Assembly: GCF_001476905.1 (NCBI RefSeq) | Contig: NZ_LDTE01000064.1 | Coordinates: 1 to 64,000, forward strand | Direction of reading: 5' to 3' | DNA from: Sphingomonas sanguinis | Lineage (GTDB): Bacteria; Pseudomonadota; Alphaproteobacteria; Sphingomonadales; Sphingomonadaceae | DNA length: 64,000 bases | Part shown: positions 25,344 to 33,068 of the stretch, piece by piece | Layout: each line of letters opens with the position of its first letter | How positions within the stretch are numbered: the first letter of the stretch is position 1 | Notes under the pieces: model-generated | Told to the model about the DNA's origin: nothing | The model's input: the letters and a program-made list of their open reading frames with translations, nothing else | Database searches by the model: none | Translations under genes and position numbers: made by a program

Positions 25344-27092
25344 ATGGACATCAATCATATGCCGCGCTTCCGCCTTTGCGGCATCATGGGGCGGACGCTG
25401 TTCGCCGCCGGGCTATCGGCCAGCATCGGCGCATCCGCCTTTGGCCAGACCGCGCCACGGCCGATCGGCAACGCCGTTGTCGACCTGAGCCCGCCGCTGC
25501 CCCGCCCCAGCGGTCCATCCTGCACCGTCACCCTGTTTGACCGGCGCGAGTTCCAGGGCGACGAACCCTTGCCACTGGCCTACCGCCCGCCCGCCGACTG
25601 TCCCGGCCCGTGGCGCAAGGTGGTGCTGGAGGCGGACTTCGACGTCTCCACGGGTACGCAATTCGATCGCTCCGCCGACCTGACGCTGGGCGGTGCCACC
25701 CTCTTCCTCGGCACGACGATGGAGCCCGGCGATACCTATGCCCCGTATTGGCAGGTCGCCCGCGACGTGACCGATTATGCCGCGCTGCTCCGCACGGCGA
25801 CCGACGGCCGGGCGACCTTGGTCAACTATCTCGACAAGGACCATGACGCGCATGTCCATTGGGGCGCCCGTCTGGTCTTCTACGCCGGGGAAGCGCCCCG
25901 GCCGGACGGCGTGGTCCTGCCGGTGACAGCGGGACTGGCGCGGCTCGACCCGCAAAAGCCGATGGTGTCACGCACGATCCGTTTCCCGCGCAACCTGACG
26001 AGCCTGGCCATCGACCTGTTCGCTATCGGGCAGGAGCGCGAGGAATTCTGGTACGATTGCGCGCCCGGCAATCTCGCCCAGCGCAACATCTTCGGGCCGC
26101 CGCCCTGCGACGCACCGTATCGCGAGGTGGAGGTACGGATCGACGGACGGCTGGCGGGCGTCCGCTCGGTCCAGCCCGACATCTTCACCGGCGGCATCAA
26201 TCCCGGCCTGTGGCGACGCGTGCCCGCCCTGCGCGCGCTGAACCTGCCGCCCGCCCGGGTCGACCTCACGCCGTTCGTCGCGCTGCTCAACGACGGCCAG
26301 CCGCATGTGATCGCGCTTGCGATGCCGACCGCCGGCACATTCTTCCGCGTGTCGGGCACGCTGATCGGAACGGTCGATCCCACCCGTCCGGTGGTGACCG
26401 GGGCGCTGACCGCCAACACGCTCGCCCCCGCGCGCATCGTCACGCGACAGCTTCGCGCGCCACGAGGGCCGGGCGCGATCGGCACGGTGCAGACGATCGC
26501 CACGCGCGCCGACCGTGTCGAGGGCTATGTCGACACCCCTCACGGTCGCGTGGTCACCCGCGTCGCCTATGACCTCGACCAGCGGCTGACCAACACCCGC
26601 GACACCGGCGTGTCGAGCAAGCGCTATGTGGCGCGCCAGACGATGACCGTCACGACGCACGGCACGACGCCATCGCGGCGCCGCATCGCCGAACGCGACA
26701 CGCTGGCCATCGACATCGGCATCCAGCCGCCGCTCTATGGAGTGGAAAACGGCACGCAGATCGCGCAGGCTAGCGAGCGCACGATCAGCGGCGATGGGCC
26801 CGACAACGGCCGCACGGCGCAGACGCTGACGACCTTCGCCCCCAGCTTCTCGCTGTTCACCGCGCCGTTGCAGACGCCCAACCATGTCCGCGTCACCTCG
26901 CGGGTCGAGGATGCGACGGGACAGCGACGCGACGTCGAAGCCGTCGTGACGGACGACAGCGTGACATGTAGCGACACCGCCCACCCGACGGCGAACGAAG
27001 CACCCGTCAGCAGTCGCGGGGCTGCCCCGAAACGATCATCTGCGGCATCGCGCAGTCGACATCGCCCTTCAATCGCAGGGTCGCACCCGTGA
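25344..27092 (+). CDS. PNGase A-like peptide:N-glycosidase (secreted)
   Basis: A 582-residue protein with a signal peptide ending near residue 35 (ASAFGQ). The body follows the plant/fungal peptide-N4-(N-acetyl-beta-glucosaminyl)asparagine amidase A pattern: LPLAYRPPADCPGPW (77-90), then GTQFDR (104-109), LGG (115-117), TTMEP (124-128) and DVTDY (141-145). Further on are EEFWY (233-237), YREVEVRIDG (259-268) and IFTGGINPGLWR (280-291). PNGase A removes N-linked glycans from glycopeptides. The gene follows the M16 gene by 83 bases on the same strand. Its last 86 bases overlap the convergent gene at 27007. The start is uncertain (25344 or 25332). Confidence 0.85.
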   Translation: MDINHMPRFRLCGIMGRTLFAAGLSASIGASAFGQTAPRPIGNAVVDLSPPLPRPSGPSCTVTLFDRREFQGDEPLPLAYRPPADCPGPWRKVVLEADFDVSTGTQFDRSADLTLGGATLFLGTTMEPGDTYAPYWQVARDVTDYAALLRTATDGRATLVNYLDKDHDAHVHWGARLVFYAGEAPRPDGVVLPVTAGLARLDPQKPMVSRTIRFPRNLTSLAIDLFAIGQEREEFWYDCAPGNLAQRNIFGPPPCDAPYREVEVRIDGRLAGVRSVQPDIFTGGINPGLWRRVPALRALNLPPARVDLTPFVALLNDGQPHVIALAMPTAGTFFRVSGTLIGTVDPTRPVVTGALTANTLAPARIVTRQLRAPRGPGAIGTVQTIATRADRVEGYVDTPHGRVVTRVAYDLDQRLTNTRDTGVSSKRYVARQTMTVTTHGTTPSRRRIAERDTLAIDIGIQPPLYGVENGTQIAQASERTISGDGPDNGRTAQTLTTFAPSFSLFTAPLQTPNHVRVTSRVEDATGQRRDVEAVVTDDSVTCSDTAHPTANEAPVSSRGAAPKRSSAASRSRHRPSIAGSHP

Positions 27093-28755
27093 TATCCAGG
27101 ACGTAGGGAAAGCGCGCGCCCGCCGTCGGCTTGACCTGGTCGCCGCCGGGGATGGGTTCGTAGACGCCGGGCGTTGCCGTCACCGCCAGAAAGAGGCGCG
27201 CATCGCGGGGCACGCGATAGGTGATGACCGCGCTGCCTCGCCCCTCGACCGCGCCGAGCGGGGAATAGGTCGGCTCGGTCCCGCCACGCACCGCGACAAG
27301 GGCGAAGCGCCAGGCCGCGTCCTTGTCGGTCGTACCGCCGGTCAGCCGGACCGAGACGCGGGCGTCCGCTCCGGTCACCGTCAACGGGATCAGGTCGCTG
27401 CCGAACTGATGCAGCAGCAGGCCGGGCTGGGGCACGTAGCGACCGGGCCGATCCCCCGGCAGCAGCGAGGCCCAGCGGGTGCCGCCGAACAGGAACCGCA
27501 TGACCCCGGCGGCATCGAGCATGGCCCGCTGATTCAGGAAATCCAGCGTCACGAGGCGCGCGCCATACCAGCCCATGTCATCGGCGAACGATCGCATCCC
27601 CTGGGAGTACGCACCCGACACCTGCCCCAGCCGCACGACCGCCGGCAGGAAATCCTCCGCCCCGTCGCCGGTGGGCAAGCGCCGATCGTGGCGCCACGCC
27701 CCCCAAACCAACGGCCGCGTCCGCGCGTCCTCGAACAGCATGTCGATGAACGGATAGGCGCCATAGCGCGCCACCGGCCAGACCGGGCCGAGGTACAGGT
27801 GGTTCCCGTAATGCGAAATCCAGGTCGTCTTGCCCGGCACCAGCAGATGACCCAGCCAGTTTGCGACGCTTTCCCAGACCGGCCCGGCGGTCGTGCCGCC
27901 GCGAAAGCCGCCCGAATAGAATTGGATCACATGGCCGAATTCGTGCGCGAAGGTCTTCGACCCGAACGCCATGTCCTGCGCGCTGATCCAGACGCTGGGC
28001 GAGGCATTGGCGCCATGCACGGTCAGGTCGCCGCCATCGACATGCGGGCGGCCCGTACCATAGAGATAAATGGCGATGCGCCGCCGCTCGCCCGCAGGGC
28101 TGTCGGCATAGGGCATGGGCGCGCCGGTCAGGTCGCGGCTCATCCGCCATACCCATTCGGCCCAGTCACCGGCGCGCTTCAGAAATGTGGGCCAGTCCTG
28201 CCCGCTCGCCCTTACCCAGGCATAGCTTTCGCCCTGGGGATTGGTGCCGTACCAGAAGACGAAATGCTGCGTCTCATAGGCGCCGATCCTGCCGTTCTCC
28301 CGGTCGCCGGGTTGGACCTGGGCGGAATCAGGCACGGTCGCATATAGATTGGGGTCGGCGGCGTAGGGGTGCCGCGCCTGTTCCGCGCTGACGAAGGCGC
28401 GATCGGCGGCCGCAAAGGAATCCGCCCGAAACGCGCGGTAACAACCGGCCGCCGTTACCATCTCGACGATTTGCCGTGCGTCCCCATCATCCACGCCATA
28501 GGCCTGCACCATGCGCGCACGAAACGGCGTGCCGATCGCCAGCCCCTCGCGATTGCCGCCATCATCGTCGATGGTCGCGGGCTGGCGGACAAGCCGGATC
28601 GGCGTCCAGCGTCGCAACGGATAGCGCCCCCACGGTGCCAGTGTCGTGTGGCTCCGACAGCCATCCAGCGCGGAGGCGAAGGCGGGACTGGCGTGCAACG
28701 ACGCCGTACCGACCAGCACCGACACCAGCGCCATCCATCGCAATCCCGGCGTCAT
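27007..28755 (-). CDS. Secreted HExxH metallopeptidase-like protein
   Basis: A 582-residue protein with a signal peptide ending near SPAFA (residues 23-27). A zinc motif HEFGH is at residues 271-275, followed about 20 residues later by WES (294-296), whose glutamate could be the third ligand as in gluzincin-type peptidases. The region before it (AYETQHFVFWYG, then IAIYLYGTGRPHVDGGD) and after it resembles secreted DUF6055-like proteins; that assignment is from memory. The C-terminal 180 residues look like a beta-sandwich. It converges with the PNGase A-like gene and overlaps it by 86 bases. GGGGAG lies eight bases before the ATG at 28755. Confidence 0.75.
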   Translation of the reverse strand: MTPGLRWMALVSVLVGTASLHASPAFASALDGCRSHTTLAPWGRYPLRRWTPIRLVRQPATIDDDGGNREGLAIGTPFRARMVQAYGVDDGDARQIVEMVTAAGCYRAFRADSFAAADRAFVSAEQARHPYAADPNLYATVPDSAQVQPGDRENGRIGAYETQHFVFWYGTNPQGESYAWVRASGQDWPTFLKRAGDWAEWVWRMSRDLTGAPMPYADSPAGERRRIAIYLYGTGRPHVDGGDLTVHGANASPSVWISAQDMAFGSKTFAHEFGHVIQFYSGGFRGGTTAGPVWESVANWLGHLLVPGKTTWISHYGNHLYLGPVWPVARYGAYPFIDMLFEDARTRPLVWGAWRHDRRLPTGDGAEDFLPAVVRLGQVSGAYSQGMRSFADDMGWYGARLVTLDFLNQRAMLDAAGVMRFLFGGTRWASLLPGDRPGRYVPQPGLLLHQFGSDLIPLTVTGADARVSVRLTGGTTDKDAAWRFALVAVRGGTEPTYSPLGAVEGRGSAVITYRVPRDARLFLAVTATPGVYEPIPGGDQVKPTAGARFPYVLDITGATLRLKGDVDCAMPQMIVSGQPRDC

Positions 28756-29209
28756 GCGCATCGCTCCCCATACCCCTCGCGCGCGCCGTCCCTCCATAAC
28801 GAACGATACCCCGCGCGACCTTCCGACATGCGATAGGACAAGGCAGGTCGGAAAAGCCGTAACGCCGGCCAAGGGGCGTCCCGATTGCGGCGATGCTCCG
28901 TGACATCGCGACTGTGACGTGACACCGGCGGCGGGATAGTGGGGGGCACGAAAATGGCTGGGACTTTAACGTCAAGCTCGCCATCGGCAGCCTATTGTTT
29001 TACAGAAAAAACAAAGTTGCGACGCCGTAGTTCGGACCATTGCCACGAACGGACGCACAACAAGCGAGCCTGGCAGACGCCGTCTCATCGCGGCGGTTAT
29101 GGCCGAGAGTGGTCCATGACTACCAATCCCCCGCCCCGCCCCCCAAAGCGAGTTGAGATTTCACAATCCGTCTCTATCATCCCGACACAAGCAACGGTTC
29201 GAGGACGGC
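28756..29209. other. Divergent intergenic region
   Basis: A 454-base space between the divergent metallopeptidase gene and the SWIM operon. It is slightly more AT-rich than its surroundings at 28965-29025, where an A/T run follows CCTATTGTTTTACAG. Both promoters must lie here. I see no RNA gene, terminator or repeat, and the short reading frames in it have no protein-like composition. Confidence 0.5.
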
Positions 29210-30595
29210 ATGGGGATCGATTTGACGGCGGTGGAACAGCTCGCCACCGATCAATCCTCGCTGAAGGCTGCGGCGGGGCTGGCGAAGCCCGGAAAATGGT
29301 CGAGCCTGGGAAGCAGCCATGACGGCGCGTTGATTTGGGGCGAATGCACCGGGTCCGGAGCCAATCCCTATCGGGTCGCCGCCGACCTGCGCGACATGGG
29401 CAGCAAATGCACCTGCCCCTCGCGCAAATTCCCGTGCAAACATGCGCTGGCGCTGCTGTGGCTCCATGCGGAGGCGATCCTGCCCTTCCCCGCCGCCGAC
29501 ACGCCCGAATGGGTGATCGACTGGCTCGGGCGCCGGCGCTCGACCGGTAGCGCGCCCAAGCCGGTCGCCGCCGCCAGTGGCATACCCAGGACCCTGACCA
29601 CGACCCGGAGCGTCGAGCCGGACCCCGCCCCCGATCCCAAGGCGGCCGCGCGGCGCGATGCGGCGAACGCGAAACGCGCCGAGGAGACCGAGCGGGCGAT
29701 CCTCGGTGCGCTGGAGGCGCTGGAGCAATGGGTCGGCGATCAGCTCCGACTGGGGCTTGGTGGGTTCGTCGAGGATGCGACCGCGCGGTGCCGCAGGATC
29801 GGGGCGCGGCTGGTCGACGGCAAGGCGGCGGCGCTGGCGGGCCATGTCGACGAACTCCCCGCCCGCCTGCTAGCGCTGCCGCCCGGCGACCGGGTGCGCG
29901 GCGCGACGGTGGAGCTGGCGCGGCTCGTAATGCTGGCCCGCGCCTTTCGCGCCGACCCGCGCGATCCCGAACTGCGCCGCGCGGTGGCGTCGGCCGAAAA
30001 GCGCGAAGCCTTGCTCGACGATCCGACGGCGATGCGGGTCACCGCCGCCTGGGAAGTGCTGGCCGAGCAGGTGCGGACACGACGCGACGGCCTGATCTCC
30101 CAGACGACCTGGCTGCTCAACCTGAAGGACGGCCCGCGCTTCGCGATGCTGCTCGACTTCTTCCCGGCGAGTGCAGGGCGGCGCGGATCGGCCTTCGTGC
30201 CGGGCGAACAGTTCATCGGCGACATCCTCTTCTATCCTGCCCGCAACCCCTTGCGCGCCGTGCTGATCGGGCGTGAGGCGGGCGTGATCGACGGACCGCC
30301 GCTCGACTGGCCCCGGCCGGACGCGCCGCTGGAGGAGGCGTTGACCGCCCCCTTCCTCGCCGAGCCCTGGGCGGCGGAGCGACCGGTCTTGCTGCCGCCG
30401 GGCCGTATCGGCTTCGACCGGACGGGCGCGCCCTGGTGGTGCCAGCGTGAGGGCAACATACCCTTGCCGCTGGCCGGTGAAGCGGAAGGGCTGCTCACCG
30501 GCACCGACCTGACGTGCAGCGCCGCGCTCTGGTCGGGGCACCGGCTGGAGATACTCGCGGCGCAAAGTCCATGGGGTCGGATCGGCCATGGCTGA
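29210..30595 (+). CDS. SWIM zinc-finger protein
   Basis: A 461-residue protein and the first gene of a five-gene operon. A SWIM zinc finger is clear: C67-x-C69, then C76-x-H78 in KCTCPSRKFPCKHALAL. It is preceded by WGECTGSGANPYRVAADL, the substrate-side block usual for this family. The rest is helical with no recognised enzyme motif. SWIM domains bind DNA or protein. The ATG at 29210, after GAGGACGGC, matches the N-terminus I expect for homologues (about ten residues before DQSSLKAA). The 3' end overlaps the next gene by eight bases. Confidence 0.85.
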   Translation: MGIDLTAVEQLATDQSSLKAAAGLAKPGKWSSLGSSHDGALIWGECTGSGANPYRVAADLRDMGSKCTCPSRKFPCKHALALLWLHAEAILPFPAADTPEWVIDWLGRRRSTGSAPKPVAAASGIPRTLTTTRSVEPDPAPDPKAAARRDAANAKRAEETERAILGALEALEQWVGDQLRLGLGGFVEDATARCRRIGARLVDGKAAALAGHVDELPARLLALPPGDRVRGATVELARLVMLARAFRADPRDPELRRAVASAEKREALLDDPTAMRVTAAWEVLAEQVRTRRDGLISQTTWLLNLKDGPRFAMLLDFFPASAGRRGSAFVPGEQFIGDILFYPARNPLRAVLIGREAGVIDGPPLDWPRPDAPLEEALTAPFLAEPWAAERPVLLPPGRIGFDRTGAPWWCQREGNIPLPLAGEAEGLLTGTDLTCSAALWSGHRLEILAAQSPWGRIGHG

Positions 30596-31988
30596 CGCGA
30601 TCCTGGATGCGATCGGCCCGGTGCTCACCCGCTGGACCATGGGCGGCAGCGCGGTGCGTCAGGCCCCGCCCGTCTGGCGCGAGGCACTGGGGGGCAAACC
30701 GAACGAGGCCGAACTGCGACTGCTCGCGCTTTCCGGCCAGTATCTGGGCGTGCTGGCGATCAACGAACCGGCGGGCGACCTGCAACCGCCGGGGGATATC
30801 CCGGTGCTGGCCTATCCGCCGCTGCCCGCCATATTCCGCCCCGGCGCGCGCCGCCTGCTCCAGTCGCTCCGCGAGCCGGGGGCACGGCGCGATCTGCTCG
30901 ACTTTCTCGACCGGCGCGGCTGGACCTTGCATCCGGGCGACTGGATGCCGCGCCCCGGTGACGACGTGCCCCCTGTCTATGCGCCGTGGCAGGACTGGGC
31001 GGCGACCGCCGCCGCTTCGGCCGGGGCGGAGGAGTTGACGGCCGAGACATGGGATGAATTCGGCCCCGCCGCGCGGCTGGCCGCGCTCATGGACTTGCGG
31101 GGGCATGATGCCGCCGCGGCCAGCGCGCTGCTGCTCCAGAAGATCGCGGGCGAGCCCGCCGACCATCGCGCCAGGCTGCTCCAGACGCTGGTGCTGGGCC
31201 TGTCCGAGAATGATCGGCCGCTGCTCGAACAATTGGCATCCGGCGACCGGGCACCGCGCGTCCGGGCACTCGCCGCGGCGTTCATCGAGGGGCTGGATGG
31301 CCGGCCCCCCCATCAGGACGACGAGGATGCGGCGAAGCTGGCGGCGTTCTTCGCGGTCCAGACCAAGGGGCTGTTGCGGCGGACTCGGGTGATCGAACCG
31401 CTGCCCCCGAAGAACATCGTCTATCGCAACCGCCGCACCGACCTGTTCAACACGGTATCGTTCGACGGTTTCGCCACAGCGCTGGGACTGGAAGGCGCGG
31501 AACTGGTCGCAATCTGGCCATGGGGCGGCGATGCGCTGCTCGACCAGGGGTTCGCGCAGATGGTGGCACGCTCGGCCAACGATCCGGTCGTGGCCGCCAC
31601 CACCGACGCGCTGACCCTGGCAAAGACGATCGACAGCGATGCGCTGGAGATGCTGCTGCCGCGCCTGACCATTGGCCAGCGCCATGTCGCCGCCGAACGG
31701 CTGATCCGCGCGAACGGCGCGACCTTCGACATGGTGCGCGCCATTGCAGGCGGCGACGGCGACATCGACGATGCGATCCTGATGCCCGCGGGGACCGCGC
31801 TGCTGGACGCGGTGGAGGGCGGAGGCGATCAGGCCGACGAATTGCTGGCGCTCGGCCTGCTCGCCTCGCGCGAGGCGGCGGGGCAAGCCTTGGACCAACT
31901 GGTGGCGGTGGGGCTGATCGCCTCCGATTCGCGCCTCGACATGCTGCGGCTGAACGCCGCGCTCGACAACAGGAGACAGACCCCATGA
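30588..31988 (+). CDS. DUF5691 family protein
   Basis: A 466-residue protein, mostly alpha-helical and rich in leucine and alanine, suggesting a repeat (HEAT-like) scaffold. The N-terminal block has LLALSGQYLGVLAI, and the middle has AFFAVQTKGLLRRTRVIEPLPPKN. I place it in DUF5691 because this family sits between SWIM and MoxR genes in operons of this type. No catalytic motif or membrane segment is seen. Translation is coupled at both ends: eight bases overlap upstream and an ATGA overlap downstream. A role as adaptor between the SWIM protein and the ATPase is an inference. Confidence 0.75.
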   Translation: MADAILDAIGPVLTRWTMGGSAVRQAPPVWREALGGKPNEAELRLLALSGQYLGVLAINEPAGDLQPPGDIPVLAYPPLPAIFRPGARRLLQSLREPGARRDLLDFLDRRGWTLHPGDWMPRPGDDVPPVYAPWQDWAATAAASAGAEELTAETWDEFGPAARLAALMDLRGHDAAAASALLLQKIAGEPADHRARLLQTLVLGLSENDRPLLEQLASGDRAPRVRALAAAFIEGLDGRPPHQDDEDAAKLAAFFAVQTKGLLRRTRVIEPLPPKNIVYRNRRTDLFNTVSFDGFATALGLEGAELVAIWPWGGDALLDQGFAQMVARSANDPVVAATTDALTLAKTIDSDALEMLLPRLTIGQRHVAAERLIRANGATFDMVRAIAGGDGDIDDAILMPAGTALLDAVEGGGDQADELLALGLLASREAAGQALDQLVAVGLIASDSRLDMLRLNAALDNRRQTP

Positions 31989-33064
31989 GCGAGACGCTGC
32001 GCCTTCCTGCCGAGGCGACCTATGCCGCCGAGTTGGCCGCGCTGGCGGTGGACGATGCCGATCGGCGTCCACCCGGCTGGGCGCTGTCGCCCAGGCGCGT
32101 CGTGACCTATCTGATGGGCGGGACGGCCCCAGACGGCACCGCGATCAGCCCCAAATATGTCGGCGACCGGCGGCTGATCGAGACGGCGGTCGCGACGCTG
32201 GCCACCGACCGCGCGCTCCTGCTGCTCGGCGTGCCGGGGACGGCCAAGTCCTGGGTGTCGGAGCATCTCGCCGCCGCGATCACCGGCGATTCGACCATGG
32301 TGATCCAGTGCACCGCCGGGACCGACGAGAACCAGGTCCGCTATGGCTGGAACTATGCCCAGCTGCTGGCGCATGGGCCGAGCCGCGCGGCGCTGGTCCC
32401 GACCCCGCTGATGCGCGCGATGGAGACGGGCAAGCTGTGCCGCATGGAGGAGCTCACCCGCATGGGCTCGGATGTGCAGGACACGCTGATCACCGTCCTG
32501 TCCGAAAAGATGATGCCGATCCCCGAGCTGAACGACGCGGTCTATGCGCAGCGCGGGTTCAACGTCATCGCCACCGCCAACAACCGCGACAAGGGCGTCA
32601 ACGAACTGAGCTCGGCGCTGAAGCGGCGTTTCAACGTCGTCGTCCTCCCCCTGCCCGACAGCGCCGACGAAGAGGTGGCGATCATCGTCAAGCGGGTCGG
32701 CGAAATGGCCCACAGTCTGGACCTGCCCGCCCCCAAGAATGTCGCCGACGAAGTGGCGCGCGTCGTCGCCATCTTCCGCGAACTGCGGTCGGGTTCGACC
32801 GAGGACGGCAAGGTCGCGCTCAAATCGCCCTCGGGCGGCCTGTCCACCGCCGAGGCGATCGGCGTGATGGTCGGCGGGATCAGCCAGGCGACGTTCTTCA
32901 ACGACGGCCAGCTGACGCCCGCGATGCTGGCCGCCAACATGATCGGCGCGGTGGTGAAGGACCCGGTGCAGGACAAGGCGGTGCTGGGCGAATATCTGGA
33001 GACGGTGCTGAAGAAGCGGCGCGGCTATGAAGGCTATTATGCCTCGCTGAGCGAGCTGATCTGA
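31985..33064 (+). CDS. MoxR-type AAA+ ATPase
   Basis: A 359-residue AAA+ ATPase. Walker A is GVPGTAKS (82-89). The Walker B region reads LCRMEELTR, so the usual aspartate is replaced by glutamate (compare ADEINR in classical MoxR). Sensor 1 is FNVIATANNRDKG, followed by the arginine region SSALKRRFNVV. MoxR ATPases work with VWA-domain proteins as chaperone-like remodelling machines, and a VWA gene ends this operon. The ATG at 31985 overlaps the DUF5691 stop codon. The next gene follows after four bases. Confidence 0.9.
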   Translation: MSETLRLPAEATYAAELAALAVDDADRRPPGWALSPRRVVTYLMGGTAPDGTAISPKYVGDRRLIETAVATLATDRALLLLGVPGTAKSWVSEHLAAAITGDSTMVIQCTAGTDENQVRYGWNYAQLLAHGPSRAALVPTPLMRAMETGKLCRMEELTRMGSDVQDTLITVLSEKMMPIPELNDAVYAQRGFNVIATANNRDKGVNELSSALKRRFNVVVLPLPDSADEEVAIIVKRVGEMAHSLDLPAPKNVADEVARVVAIFRELRSGSTEDGKVALKSPSGGLSTAEAIGVMVGGISQATFFNDGQLTPAMLAANMIGAVVKDPVQDKAVLGEYLETVLKKRRGYEGYYASLSELI

Positions 33065-33068
33065 CGCG

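Noticed and set aside
18220-28755. A lasso-peptide cluster, which in sphingomonads also carries FecI, FecR and a receptor
   Set aside because: No precursor peptide, asparagine-synthetase-like cyclase or prolyl-oligopeptidase-type isopeptidase was found; the protease here is M16.
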